NCBI RefSeq assembly: GCF_000813745.1
Contig: NZ_JWLC01000027.1
Location: 147,201 to 211,200, forward strand
Length of the DNA: 64,000 nt
Reading direction: 5' to 3'
Origin: Leisingera sp. ANG-M1
GTDB taxonomy: Bacteria; Pseudomonadota; Alphaproteobacteria; Rhodobacterales; Rhodobacteraceae
The notes beneath the pieces are model-generated. The model was not told the origin of the DNA. It saw only the letters and a list, made by a program, of their open reading frames with translations, and did not search any database. A program made the position numbers and the translations under genes. Shown piece by piece: positions 1-8,610 of the stretch. Position 1 is the first letter of the stretch. The number at the start of each line of letters is the position of its first letter.

Positions 1-758
1 GGATCCGGCGCCTCGTTGGCGATGGTGCGCCCCTCGACCCCCAAAGCCGCCCAGGCGCGCCGCGCCCGGGTCGGGCCCAGATCAGGGCCGCCGTGTTTCT
101 TGGAGCCGCCAACAATCGTCGGCGCAATCTCATCCGCTTTGGCCGCCCAGTCCTCAGCCCCGCGCCAGCCGCGCTCCTTCATCAGGTCAATCAGCGTCGC
201 GCCCACGGTGGGCGGGTTGTGCGGCAGCGGCTCGGGCCAATTGAACTGGCCCGCAAATTCCTTGCGCAGGGCGACAATCGCCACTCGCGGCCGCAGCTGC
301 GGCACGCCGAAGTCAGAGGCATTCAGCAGCCGCCAATCGGTCTCATATCCCAGTTTCGACAGCTGTTTCTTCAGCTTCTCCCGGTAGTCGGAGAACACCG
401 CATCCAGAAAGCCGCGCACGTTCTCGATCATCACCGCGCGGGGGCGGGTGGCATCGACGATCTCAATCGCATCGTCGAACAGGTTGCGCTCGTCCTTCTC
501 GCCCAGCTGCTTGCCGGCCACCGAAAACGGCGGGCAGGGCAGTCCGCCTGCCAGCAGGTCGATGCCCTTGTAGTCACCGGCAACGTCCTTGAACTTGCGC
601 ACGTCCTCTTCCAGCACGTTCCACTGGGGGCGGTTGTGGCGCAGGGTGGCACAGCAATGCTTGTCGATCTCCACCAGCGCAGTGTGATCAAAGCCTGCCT
701 TTTCCAGCCCAAGGGCCTGGCCGCCCGCACCTGCGCATAGTTCTACCGATGTCAGCAT
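1..758 (-). CDS. DNA (cytosine-5-)-methyltransferase, 3' part cut by window edge
   Basis: This is a C5-cytosine DNA methyltransferase, which transfers a methyl group from S-adenosylmethionine to cytosine in a specific DNA sequence. Seen: motif I (ELCAGAGG, residues 6-13), the catalytic PC motif IV (GGLPCPPFS, Cys75), the ENV motif VI (112-114) and motif VIII (QLRPRVAIVA, 154-163). The frame is still open at base 1, so the target-recognition domain and motifs IX-X lie outside. The ATG at 758 is chosen because motif I begins five residues later, as in the family. It is preceded by a weak purine-rich AGGCAGAG. The gene lies just past the 3' end of tRNA-Gly on the same strand, a common place for integrated DNA. 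Whether a restriction enzyme is adjacent cannot be seen. Family certain; target sequence and solo or R-M status unknown. Confidence 0.9.
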   Translation of the reverse strand, partial: MLTSVELCAGAGGQALGLEKAGFDHTALVEIDKHCCATLRHNRPQWNVLEEDVRKFKDVAGDYKGIDLLAGGLPCPPFSVAGKQLGEKDERNLFDDAIEIVDATRPRAVMIENVRGFLDAVFSDYREKLKKQLSKLGYETDWRLLNASDFGVPQLRPRVAIVALRKEFAGQFNWPEPLPHNPPTVGATLIDLMKERGWRGAEDWAAKADEIAPTIVGGSKKHGGPDLGPTRARRAWAALGVEGRTIANEAPD

Positions 759-859
759 TCTGCTCTGCCTGTCCGTTCGCGTTCTTGCTCTGTTCCTAAG
801 CGGTAAGGTGATTCCGCACAAGGATTTCCGCCCCGGCCAGACTATGCGCAATTGCTGAA

Positions 860-888
860 AAGCGAAAGGCCGCCCCGAGGGACGGCCT
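860..888 (-). terminator. Rho-independent terminator after tRNA-Gly
   Basis: Read on the minus strand, a GC-rich 9-bp stem (AGGCCGUCC against GGGCGGCCU, with one U-G pair) closes a short loop at 867-888 and is followed by a broken U-tract (UUUCGCUUUU). It sits 14 nt past the tRNA-Gly 3' end and before the methyltransferase start, so it separates the two genes. Confidence 0.65.
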
Positions 889-901
889 GTTCGTCTTCCG
901 A

Positions 902-976
902 TGGAGCGGGCGATGAGATTCGAACTCACGACCCTTACCTTGGCAAGGTAATGCTCTACCCCTGAGCTACGCCCGC
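902..976 (-). tRNA. tRNA-Gly (GCC)
   Basis: The minus strand folds into a full cloverleaf: acceptor GCGGGCG/CGCCCGC, D arm GCTC..GAGC, anticodon stem TTACC/GGTAA around loop TTGCCAA (anticodon GCC, glycine), T arm with TTCGAAT, discriminator T and an encoded CCA at 902-904. It is 75 nt with CCA, a normal size with no variable-arm expansion. A TTGCAG/TATTCC promoter lies just upstream and a terminator just downstream, so it looks like a single-gene transcript. Confidence 0.97.
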
Positions 977-996
977 GCTGCCATCCGGTGAGCGGT

Positions 997-1025
997 GGAA
1001 TAGGGTCTCCGGGCCCAGGCTGCAA
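997..1025 (-). promoter_or_regulatory. Promoter of tRNA-Gly
   Basis: On the minus strand TTGCAG (1020-1025) is followed after exactly 17 nt by TATTCC (997-1002), about 20 nt upstream of the mature tRNA 5' end. TTGCAG is a plausible housekeeping -35 for Rhodobacterales, and the same hexamer recurs upstream of mraZ in this window. Confidence 0.6.
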
Positions 1026-1134
1026 GCGGAAAAAACATCCCGGATGAAAAAAATCCTTCAAAGCTGCGACGGAACGGGCGGGCAAGGGCGTTTCATTTCC
1101 AAACAGCCGGATTTGCAACGGGAGAGTTGGTGAA

Positions 1135-1308
1135 ATGCTTTTGAAAGACGGTATTCGTATTGGCAGCCTGAGCGCGGCAATTGCGTTGGGCATGACCCTG
1201 CAGGCAGCGCCGCAGAAACAGGCGGATTGGACAGACCGGTTCGAAGAGATCAAGCCAGTGCAGGTTGAAACCGCAGAATTGCCCCAGGTTCTGGAGCACC
1301 CGGTCTAA
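1135..1308 (+). CDS. Small exported hypothetical peptide (57 aa)
   Basis: I do not recognise this small gene. It starts at an ATG preceded by GGGAGAG at about 10 nt and encodes 57 residues. The N-terminus has a Lys-Asp-Arg start, then a hydrophobic stretch (about residues 8-21) ending LQAAP-QKQA, which resembles a signal peptide with an A-x-A-like cleavage region. The rest is an acidic tail ending EHPV. It faces the 524-aa gene tail to tail, 30 nt apart. It is probably a small periplasmic or membrane-anchored peptide. The coding call rests on the start context and the signal-like N-terminus only. Confidence 0.5.
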   Translation: MLLKDGIRIGSLSAAIALGMTLQAAPQKQADWTDRFEEIKPVQVETAELPQVLEHPV

Positions 1309-1338
1309 GGCGGCACTGCTTCCGCAACTGCCAGATTG

Positions 1339-2913
1339 TCACTTCGCTTCGATCTTCAGTTTCTTCATTGCCTTCAGCATCTCGGCATCGACCAGTTTCT
1401 GAAGCTTTTTGTCCTTCTCCACCGCCTTGGCGGCCATATCGGTCAGCTGGCTCTCGCTCTCCTTGCCCGAAGCCGCACTGATCACCGCCCCGTAACCCGC
1501 TTTCAGCATCTCGTCGCTGACCTTGTTGGACACCTCGGCCCACAGTTTCGCCTTGAGAGTATTGGGGATCTTGTTGTCCTTGGCCAGTTTGGCAAAGCGG
1601 TCTGGCAGGATCTTGCCTTGCAGCATGTCCTTGTTCTTATAGGCCCATTTCTTCTGGAACCCGCCCAGGTTCTTGACCAGCCCGCCCAATAGCGCCGAAT
1701 AGAGCACGCTCTGCACCGCGTCGTTGAAGTCCTTCTCGGTTGGTGCCTTGCCGGATTTGGCGATCTTCCCGACCACTTTGATCGCCTCGCCGATTGCCGA
1801 TTTGATCACCTCCTGGCCGGAACCGGCGATGTAATTGGAAATAAATTTCTCCAGCTGCTTGGTGGCCATAAAGGGCACCTTCGACGCAAGCCGCGGCGCC
1901 ACCGCCTTGGCCATGTCGTCGCAGAACCCCAGTGGGATCTTGCTGCCGATGCCGGCGGTCAGCCCGCCGATGGTGCCGTCGATCACGATGGACTGCACCG
2001 AGGACCACACGGTCACCTTCTGGCCGCTGGCGTGTTTGCCCAATTCCTGGCTAGCGCTTTGCAGCACGCCGACCCCGGCCCCGGAAACCACCGCCGCGCT
2101 GCCTGCGCTCATGCCCGCGCCAGTAACCAGCACCGGTGCCGCCAGCGCGCCGACCACCGCAAAACACACGGCTGAGCTGACCATCAGCACGGTGCCGGTG
2201 GTCTGGGCCGAGCCGGTGAATTCTTTCAGGAACCGCAGCAGGTCGTCGCTGAACGCGTTGATCGCCTTCTCCGCCGCAGGCAGCGCCTCGTCGATCTGTT
2301 TCAGATCCTTCGACGACATCGCCCGCTCCAGCTTGCCCGCCGCGCTGATCGAGCGGGTCGCCAGCTTGTTGTCGGGCATCTTGACCGATCCCGCCTTGAT
2401 GATGATCGCCTGCGCCACCGCGTTCAGCACCCCGTCCTTGATCATCGCGGTGTCGAGATAGCTCTGATAGGTTTCCAGACAGGCTTTCTGGTTCTTGATC
2501 AGCGACTTCATGTAGGGCGTCAGGTTCTTGATCACCTCCGCTTTCAGCTTGTCGTATTCCTTCTGCGTGACCAGGATCTTCTTGCCGCGGAAGGTGACCT
2601 CCAGCTTGGGTTCCTTCGCGGCCTTTTCCTCGGCGGTCACTTGGGCTTTGAACTTCGGCAGCAGCGCCGTGACCGTGCGCCCGCCCGGATCCACCACCTG
2701 ATCAGGGCGCTTGAACCCGATCTTTTTCTGGTAGGTCCCGATTGCTTTCAACAGCCCCGCATCAACCTTCTTGGAGGTGCCCAGCGGCCCGATCTTGTTG
2801 GCTTCCAGCATCCGGCGCACCAAAAGGACGTCCTCGCCCTTGTTCTTGACTGGTTTGCCTTCGCTTTCACGCGGGGATTGCCCGACAGGGGCGGTAAGCT
2901 TGGGAACAGCCAT
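1339..2913 (-). CDS. Hypothetical protein with peptidoglycan-binding-like N-terminus and Gly/Ala hydrophobic core
   Basis: This 524-aa protein is not recognised as a named family. Residues about 26-85 (EDVLLVRRML..., AIGTYQKKIGF, DPGGRTVTAL) resemble the peptidoglycan_binding_1 fold found at the front of many type VI secretion-associated proteins. Residues about 238-285 and 306-325 are long Gly/Ala/Val-rich hydrophobic segments of the kind seen in pore-forming or helper regions of secreted toxins. The last 45 residues are Lys/Glu-rich. There is no signal peptide. No vgrG, PAAR, hcp or obvious immunity gene is visible nearby. A secreted or membrane-acting effector is an inference; a structural or phage-derived protein is an alternative. 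It has its own transcript, since the pyc terminator lies upstream. Confidence 0.85.
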   Translation of the reverse strand: MAVPKLTAPVGQSPRESEGKPVKNKGEDVLLVRRMLEANKIGPLGTSKKVDAGLLKAIGTYQKKIGFKRPDQVVDPGGRTVTALLPKFKAQVTAEEKAAKEPKLEVTFRGKKILVTQKEYDKLKAEVIKNLTPYMKSLIKNQKACLETYQSYLDTAMIKDGVLNAVAQAIIIKAGSVKMPDNKLATRSISAAGKLERAMSSKDLKQIDEALPAAEKAINAFSDDLLRFLKEFTGSAQTTGTVLMVSSAVCFAVVGALAAPVLVTGAGMSAGSAAVVSGAGVGVLQSASQELGKHASGQKVTVWSSVQSIVIDGTIGGLTAGIGSKIPLGFCDDMAKAVAPRLASKVPFMATKQLEKFISNYIAGSGQEVIKSAIGEAIKVVGKIAKSGKAPTEKDFNDAVQSVLYSALLGGLVKNLGGFQKKWAYKNKDMLQGKILPDRFAKLAKDNKIPNTLKAKLWAEVSNKVSDEMLKAGYGAVISAASGKESESQLTDMAAKAVEKDKKLQKLVDAEMLKAMKKLKIEAK

Positions 2914-2985
2914 CAGAAACCTCGAACCAAATTAACTTCCCAAAACTCTGGCACGGCCGGCCTGCAGGTCAAGTTTTGCAGGCAT

Positions 2986-3018
2986 AAAAAAAGACGCCCT
3001 GCCAGGGGCAGGGCGTCT
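2986..3018 (-). terminator. Rho-independent terminator of pyc
   Basis: A perfect 12-bp stem (AGACGCCCTGCC with its complement, 2992-3018) with a 3-nt loop is followed on the minus strand by six or seven U residues. It begins about 30 nt after the pyc stop codon and ends the pyc transcript before the 524-aa gene. Confidence 0.9.
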
Positions 3019-3048
3019 GAACACGCTGCAGATGCAGCCTGTTGCTGT

Positions 3049-6000
3049 TTACTCCAGCTCGACGAGCAGATCCTTTGCGTCGATCTGTGCACCTGCGGTG
3101 ACGTGAACGGCTTTGACCACCGCGTCGCGCTCGGCGTGGATGCCGGTCTCCATCTTCATCGCTTCGATGGTCAGCAGCATGTCGCCTTCGTGCACCTGCT
3201 GGCCTGCCTGAACCGCGACGCTGGCCACAACACCGGGCATCGGCGCGCCGACGTGGTTGGGGTTGCCGGCTTCCGCCTTGGGGTTGGCTTGGGTCGAGGC
3301 CTTGACCAGGCGGTTCGGCACCCGGATCACGCGCGGCTGGCCGTTCAGTTCGAAGAAGACCTTCACTTCGCCCTTCTCGTCGGTCTCACCGACCGCCTGC
3401 AGACGGATTTCCAGTGTCTTGCCAGGGTCGATCTCAGCAGTGATCTCGTCGCCCGGTTCCATGCCGTAGAAGAAGGTCTTGGTCGGCAGCGCGCGCACCG
3501 GGCCGTACTGGCGGTGGCGGCCCATGTAATCCAGGAACACCTTGGGATACATCAGGTAGCCGTTCAGATCCTCGTCATCGACGGCAAAGCCTTCCAGCTC
3601 TTTCGACAGCTCGGCGCGGACCGCTTCCAGGTCAACCGGCTCCAGATGCGCACCGGGGCGCTCCAGGTTCGGCGCTTCGCCTTTCAGCACTTTCGAGACG
3701 ATGGCTTCCGGGAAGCCTCCCGGAGGCTGGCCCAGGTTGCCGCGCATCATGTCGACCACCGAGTCGGGGAAGGCCACGTCGGTTTCCGGGCTTTCCACCT
3801 CATCGCGGGTCAAACCTTGCGAGACCATCATCAGCGCCATGTCGCCAACAACTTTGGACGACGGGGTCACCTTCACGATATCGCCGAACATCTGGTTCAC
3901 GTCGGCATAGGTCTGCGCCACATCGGCCCATTTCTCTTCCAGGCCCAAGGAGCGCGCCTGCGCCTTCAGGTTGGTGAACTGGCCGCCCGGCATCTCGTGC
4001 AGGTAAACTTCCGAGGCCGGGGCTGCGAGGCCGCTTTCGAACGCCGCATACTGGCCGCGCACCTGCTCCCAATAGCCGGAGATCTCGCGCACCTTGGCGA
4101 TGTCCAGACCGGTGTCGCGGTCGGTGTTGCGCAGGCCCTCGACGATCGAGCCCAGGCAGGGCTGCGAGGTGCCGCCCGAGAAGGCGTCCATCGCTGCATC
4201 CACTGCGTCGACGCCCGCATCTGCGGCTGCCAGGATGGTGGCGCCGGCAATACCCGAGGTGTCGTGGGTGTGGAAGTGGACCGGCAGGCCGACCTCTTCC
4301 TTCAGCGCCTTGATCAGCACCCGTGCAGAGGCCGGCTTCAGCAGGCCCGCCATGTCTTTCAGACCCAGGATATGGGCGCCTGCGGCCTCCATCTCCTTGG
4401 CCATGCCGACATAATACTTGAGGTCGTACTTGGAGCGGTCCGGATCCAGAATGTCGCCGGTATAGCAGACGGTGCCTTCGCAGACCTTGCCGCTCTCGAC
4501 CACCGCATCCATGGCAACACGCATGTTCTCAACCCAGTTCAGCGAGTCGAAGACGCGGAACACGTCAACGCCGGTCTCCGCCGCCTGGCGCACGAACTCC
4601 TGCACCACATTGTCCGGATAGTTGGTGTAGCCGACGCCGTTGGAGGCGCGCAGCAGCATCTGGGTCATCAGGTTCGGCATCCGCTCGCGCAGGTCACGCA
4701 GGCGCTGCCAGGGGCATTCCTGCAGGAAGCGGTAGGCCACGTCAAAGGTCGCACCGCCCCAGCATTCCACCGAGAACAGCTGGTTCAGATGCTGCGCATA
4801 GGCCGGCGCCACTTTGATCATGTCGATCGAGCGCATCCGGGTCGCCAGCAGCGACTGGTGGCCGTCACGCATGGTGGTGTCGGTCAGCAGCAGCTGGCGC
4901 TGCGCCTTCATCCAGTCGGCAACGGCCTGGGCGCCCTTCTGCTCCAAGAGGTTGCGGGTGCCATAGGGCAGGTTGCCCACATCCGCCTGCGGTGCGCGCG
5001 GCTCCTTCAGGTCGGCAGCGGGTGCCGCGCGGCCTTCGGTCTCCGGGTGGCCGTTCACGGTGATGTCGGCGATATAGGTCAGCACCTTGGTGCCGCGGTC
5101 GCGCCGCTTCTTGAAGCTGAACAGGTCCGGGGTCTCGTCGATGAATTTGGTGGTGTATTCATTCGACAGGAAGGTCGGGTGCTTCAGCAGGTTCTCGACG
5201 AACGCGATGTTGGTGGAAACACCGCGCACCCGGAACTCGCGCAGCGCGCGGTCCATGCGGGCAATCGCCTTCTCGGGCGTCGGCGCCCAGGCGGTCACTT
5301 TGGTCAGCAGCGAGTCATAATAACGGGTGATCACGCCGCCCGCATATGCAGTGCCGCCGTCCAGGCGGATGCCCATGCCGGTGGCCGAGCGGTAGGCGGT
5401 GATGCGGCCGTAATCCGGGATGAAGTTGTTCAGCGGATCTTCGGTGGTCACACGCGTCTGCAGCGCGTGGCCGTTCAGACGGATCTCATCCTGGCCTGCT
5501 TTGCCGGTGGCTTCGGCAATGGTCTTGCCTTCGGCGATCAGGATCTGCGCCTGCACGATGTCGATGCCGGTGACCTCTTCGGTCACGGTATGCTCCACCT
5601 GCACCCGCGGGTTCACTTCGATGAAGTAGAACTTGCCGTCGTTCATATCCATCAGGAATTCAACGGTGCCGGCGCATTCATAGTTCACATGCTTGCAGAT
5701 CTTGCGGCCCAGGTCGCACAGCTCCGCGCGCTGTTCTTCCGACAGATAGGGGGCAGGGGCGCGCTCAACCACTTTCTGGTTGCGGCGCTGCACCGAGCAG
5801 TCGCGCTCAAAAAGGTGGTAGATCTCGCCGTGCTTGTCGCCCAGGATCTGCACCTCGACGTGGCGGGCGCGGGTGATCATCTTTTCCAGATAACCCTCGC
5901 CGTTGCCAAAGGCGGCTTCCGCTTCGCGCCGGCCTTCCAGCACTTTCTCCTCGACTTCATCGTCGCCGTGGATCGGCCGCATGCCGCGGCCGCCGCCGCC

Positions 6001-6492
6001 CCAGGAGGCTTTCAGCATCAGCGGATAGCCGATCTCGGCGGCTTCCTTGCGGATCGCCGCCATGTCGTCGCCCAGCACTTCGGTGGCCGGAATAACCGGC
6101 ACGCCCGCAGCAATCGCCACTTTCCGCGCCGATGCCTTGTCGCCAAGCGCCCGCATGGTTTCCGCTTTGGGGCCGATGAAGGTGATGCCGTTTCGCGCGC
6201 AGGCATCCACAAAATCCGGGTTCTCCGACAACAGGCCGTAGCCCGGGTGGATCGCATCGGCGCCGCTTTCCTTGGCGACGCGGATGATTTCGTCGATCGA
6301 CAGATAGGCCGCAACCGGCCCCATGCCTTCGCCGATCCGGTAGGCTTCATCCGCCTTGAACCGGTGCAGGCCGAGCTTGTCTTCCTCGGCATAGACGGCG
6401 ACGGTGCGTTTGCCCATTTCGTTGGCAGCGCGCATCACGCGGATCGCAATCTCACCTCGGTTGGCAATCAGGATCTTTTTGAAGTCGGTCAT
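3049..6492 (-). CDS. pyc: Pyruvate carboxylase
   Basis: This biotin enzyme carboxylates pyruvate to oxaloacetate with ATP and bicarbonate, replenishing the TCA cycle. It is full length for the single-chain family (1147 aa). The N-terminal biotin carboxylase domain (about 1-450) opens KILIANRGEIAIR and has the glycine-rich GGGGRGM ATP loop and the FIEVNPRVQVEHTVTEE signature. The carboxyltransferase domain (about 535-810) carries LTDTTMRDGHQS and the metal-site HTHDTSG. The biotin carrier domain is at the C-terminus, with the acceptor lysine in AMKM at residue 1113. The ATG at 6492 is the conserved family start. The gene is transcribed alone, divergent from the BLUF gene, with palindromic sequence in the shared upstream region. 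Confidence 0.99.
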   Translation of the reverse strand: MTDFKKILIANRGEIAIRVMRAANEMGKRTVAVYAEEDKLGLHRFKADEAYRIGEGMGPVAAYLSIDEIIRVAKESGADAIHPGYGLLSENPDFVDACARNGITFIGPKAETMRALGDKASARKVAIAAGVPVIPATEVLGDDMAAIRKEAAEIGYPLMLKASWGGGGRGMRPIHGDDEVEEKVLEGRREAEAAFGNGEGYLEKMITRARHVEVQILGDKHGEIYHLFERDCSVQRRNQKVVERAPAPYLSEEQRAELCDLGRKICKHVNYECAGTVEFLMDMNDGKFYFIEVNPRVQVEHTVTEEVTGIDIVQAQILIAEGKTIAEATGKAGQDEIRLNGHALQTRVTTEDPLNNFIPDYGRITAYRSATGMGIRLDGGTAYAGGVITRYYDSLLTKVTAWAPTPEKAIARMDRALREFRVRGVSTNIAFVENLLKHPTFLSNEYTTKFIDETPDLFSFKKRRDRGTKVLTYIADITVNGHPETEGRAAPAADLKEPRAPQADVGNLPYGTRNLLEQKGAQAVADWMKAQRQLLLTDTTMRDGHQSLLATRMRSIDMIKVAPAYAQHLNQLFSVECWGGATFDVAYRFLQECPWQRLRDLRERMPNLMTQMLLRASNGVGYTNYPDNVVQEFVRQAAETGVDVFRVFDSLNWVENMRVAMDAVVESGKVCEGTVCYTGDILDPDRSKYDLKYYVGMAKEMEAAGAHILGLKDMAGLLKPASARVLIKALKEEVGLPVHFHTHDTSGIAGATILAAADAGVDAVDAAMDAFSGGTSQPCLGSIVEGLRNTDRDTGLDIAKVREISGYWEQVRGQYAAFESGLAAPASEVYLHEMPGGQFTNLKAQARSLGLEEKWADVAQTYADVNQMFGDIVKVTPSSKVVGDMALMMVSQGLTRDEVESPETDVAFPDSVVDMMRGNLGQPPGGFPEAIVSKVLKGEAPNLERPGAHLEPVDLEAVRAELSKELEGFAVDDEDLNGYLMYPKVFLDYMGRHRQYGPVRALPTKTFFYGMEPGDEITAEIDPGKTLEIRLQAVGETDEKGEVKVFFELNGQPRVIRVPNRLVKASTQANPKAEAGNPNHVGAPMPGVVASVAVQAGQQVHEGDMLLTIEAMKMETGIHAERDAVVKAVHVTAGAQIDAKDLLVELE

Positions 6493-6822
6493 TTCACCCT
6501 CGGGGTCCGTGCAAGTTGGTGCAGTGTTAGGCGGATAATAACGGCAGAGACAACCGTAGTTCTGGGTAGAACCGGCATGATTGCGCTCTCATGCGGCCTG
6601 TTTTCGGTTTTTCGTTACGGGTTTCGGTCGCGATTTCAACCATTGGTAACGAAATATAATTTCGTTCCCTTCCGCGGGTTCTGCCCCCTGTCCGGATGCG
6701 CAAGCGGCTATTCTTTCGACACAAGGCGGGGCTGCTCCGGCACTGCTATGATGAGGCAATTGCAGAAAAGACTACCGCCTGCCCGGAGCTCCCTCCCGGG
6801 CCAGTTGCAAAGGAGACCTTGA
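6493..6822. promoter_or_regulatory. Divergent pyc / BLUF intergenic region with palindromic operator-like sites
   Basis: These 330 bp separate the divergent pyc and BLUF starts and are AT-richer than the genes. At 6648-6666 there is a perfect palindrome, AACGAAAT-ATA-ATTTCGTT. A further half-site TTTCGTTAC (6610-6618) forms a 9-bp inverted repeat with GTAACGAAA (6646-6654). The three half-sites look like an operator for a dimeric regulator of one or both genes. No regulator gene is adjacent, so the protein that binds is unknown. No clear -35/-10 pair was picked out. Confidence 0.5.
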
Positions 6823-7260
6823 ATGCATCGTATTGTTTATGTGAGCCAGGCAACCCGCACCATGTCCAATCCGGAGCTGGCCAGAATCGTCGAACGCGCC
6901 CAGGCCTCGAACCAAGCCGCGGATCTCACTGGCATGCTGGTGGGTTACAAAGGATGGTTTTTGCAGGTGATCGAAGGGCCGGCCCAGGCGCTGGCCGCGA
7001 TCTTCCAGCGGATCCGGGCCGACAAACGGCACGGAAATATCAAGGTGCTGGTCAGCGAGCCGGCTGGCGCCCGTGCCTTTCCTGAATGGCGGATGGCGTT
7101 CTCCGATCCGCAGACGCTTCCGGAACCGGCGCGCAAGCATGTGTTCTCGCTGCAGGACCTGATCCCAATCAACAGCCCCGACCGCGGCGATGAAATCGCG
7201 GTGCGGCAGGTGGTGCGCGACTTCCTGGCGGCCTTTGAGCGGCTGGAGCGGAGGGCCTGA
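6823..7260 (+). CDS. BLUF-domain blue-light photoreceptor
   Basis: This 145-aa protein is a short stand-alone BLUF protein that binds FAD and signals blue light. All the photocycle residues are visible by alignment to AppA-type BLUF domains: Tyr6 (HRIVYVSQA), Asn30 (ASNQAADLTGML), Gln48 (FLQVIEGP), Trp89 and Met91 (FPEWRMAF). The BLUF fold covers about residues 1-95. The C-terminal 50 residues form a predicted helical cap as in short BLUF proteins, with no fused output domain, so it probably acts through a partner. The ATG has a ribosome-binding site (AAGGAG) about 8 nt upstream. It is divergent from pyc and convergent with the dehydrogenase gene. A second BLUF-fold protein at 53.4 kb lacks these residues. 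Confidence 0.95.
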   Translation: MHRIVYVSQATRTMSNPELARIVERAQASNQAADLTGMLVGYKGWFLQVIEGPAQALAAIFQRIRADKRHGNIKVLVSEPAGARAFPEWRMAFSDPQTLPEPARKHVFSLQDLIPINSPDRGDEIAVRQVVRDFLAAFERLERRA

Positions 7261-7309
7261 GCCTGCTGCAATTGCGCTTTGCCAAGACGGTCCCGGCCCC
7301 CGGCTTTGT

Positions 7310-7330
7310 CCCGGCCTGGGATAGGCCGGG
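7310..7330. terminator. Hairpin between convergent genes
   Basis: A perfect 8-bp stem (CCCGGCCT/AGGCCGGG) with loop GGGAT lies between the convergent BLUF and dehydrogenase genes. There is no T-tract on either side, so it is only a possible bidirectional transcription barrier. Confidence 0.3.
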
Positions 7331-7395
7331 CGGCTGGAAGGCGTTGCCAGATCACGGTTCAACCCGCCCCGGCTGACGTCTCAAGCTGGCGCGTC

Positions 7396-8538
7396 CTAAA
7401 CCTGGCAAGGCGTCAGCGCGCGCAGCTGAGCGAGATCCGCAATACCCAGCTGGCTCATATTGGCCTGCATGTCCTTGGCCAGCATGTCGCACAAATGCGC
7501 GGGGCCTGCCGCGCCAAGGGCCGCCAGCGCATAGTGGAAGGCGCGGCCCAGCATCACGAAATCCGCCCCCAGCGCCAGCGCCCGCAGAATGTCCAGCCCG
7601 CCTTCGATCCCGCTGTCAAAGACCAGTGGGATATCCACTGCGGCGCGTATGTGCGGCAGCAGGTCCACCGCTGCCGGGCAGCCATCGAACTGGCGGCCGC
7701 CGTGATTGGAGACCCACAGCGCATCAGCCCCCGCGTCCTGCAGCCGCTTTGCATCCTCCGGACGCAGCACGCCTTTGATGATAAAGGCCCCAGTCCAGTT
7801 GCGGCGCAGCCAGTCCACATAGCCCCAATCCGGCGAAGTGCGCAGCAAATAGCCGATGTGCGCGGTGGGCGGCAGGTTGGCCTGCGGCGCAGAGATGTAT
7901 TTGTCCAGCGTGCGCATTCGCGGCATGCCGTGCCGCGCCATGCCAAACGCCCAGGCCGGGCGGCACGCGATCTGCGCCAGCAGCCGCGGGGTGAGCCGCG
8001 GCGGCTGGGTGAGACCCGAGCGGGTCTGACGCTCGCGGCGCGAAGCGGCGGGCACATCCACTGTCAGCACCAGGGTATTGAACCCGGCATCGCGCGCCCG
8101 TGCCAGCAGATCGGTGCGCATGGTCTCATCTTTGGGCGGGTAGAGCTGGAACCAGGCGTTCTGCCCCATATGCGGCGCCAGATCCTCGGGTGACTGGCTG
8201 GCTACCGTGGAGAGGCAAAAAGGAATGCCCGCCGCCGCGGCGCTGCGAGCCAGAATCCGCTCGGCATCCGGCCAGATCAGCCCGGACATGCCCACCGGTG
8301 CTATGCCAAAGGGCAGGGCATGGCGTGTCCCCAGCAGGCCGGCGGTCAGGTCCGGTTCCATTTCGCCATGCAGGACCGAGGGCAGCAGGCCGATCCGGTC
8401 GAGGCCGGTCCGGTTGCGTGCGCGCGCCTGCTCGGCGCCGGTGCCGCTGTCCAGATAATCCCAGACAAACCGCGGCAGCCGCGCTTTAGCGCGGCGTTTC
8501 AGGTCATCAAGGCCGGGGTAGCGCTGGTGCAAATCCAT
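7396..8538 (-). CDS. FMN-dependent alpha-hydroxy-acid dehydrogenase (LldD-like)
   Basis: This 380-aa protein belongs to the FMN-dependent alpha-hydroxy-acid oxidase/dehydrogenase family (lactate dehydrogenase LldD, glycolate oxidase, mandelate dehydrogenase), which oxidises L-2-hydroxy acids to 2-oxo acids. It spans the whole TIM barrel. Seen: PVGMSGLIWPDAE (81-93), FQLYPP with the substrate Tyr133, the FMN lysine in FIIKGV (Lys255), the catalytic SNHGGRQFDG (His279, Arg282) and the phosphate-binding FDSGIEGG and GADFVMLGR loops. L-lactate is the likely substrate, but family members differ by few residues, so specificity is open. The diguanylate cyclase gene is on the same strand 72 bp upstream, so they may share a transcript. 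Confidence 0.92.
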   Translation of the reverse strand: MDLHQRYPGLDDLKRRAKARLPRFVWDYLDSGTGAEQARARNRTGLDRIGLLPSVLHGEMEPDLTAGLLGTRHALPFGIAPVGMSGLIWPDAERILARSAAAAGIPFCLSTVASQSPEDLAPHMGQNAWFQLYPPKDETMRTDLLARARDAGFNTLVLTVDVPAASRRERQTRSGLTQPPRLTPRLLAQIACRPAWAFGMARHGMPRMRTLDKYISAPQANLPPTAHIGYLLRTSPDWGYVDWLRRNWTGAFIIKGVLRPEDAKRLQDAGADALWVSNHGGRQFDGCPAAVDLLPHIRAAVDIPLVFDSGIEGGLDILRALALGADFVMLGRAFHYALAALGAAGPAHLCDMLAKDMQANMSQLGIADLAQLRALTPCQV

Positions 8539-8610
8539 CCGCGCATTTGGGCGGGGGCTGCGGCAAATGTCCAGCCCCCGGACGGAGTTCGCGGCCTGCG
8601 CGTGCCGGCA

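Noticed and set aside
2641..6822. A 1393-codon open frame on the plus strand, antisense to pyc
   Set aside because: It is a shadow of codon bias in the pyc gene: the product is His/Arg/Gln-rich with no family resemblance, and pyc on the other strand is complete and unmistakable.
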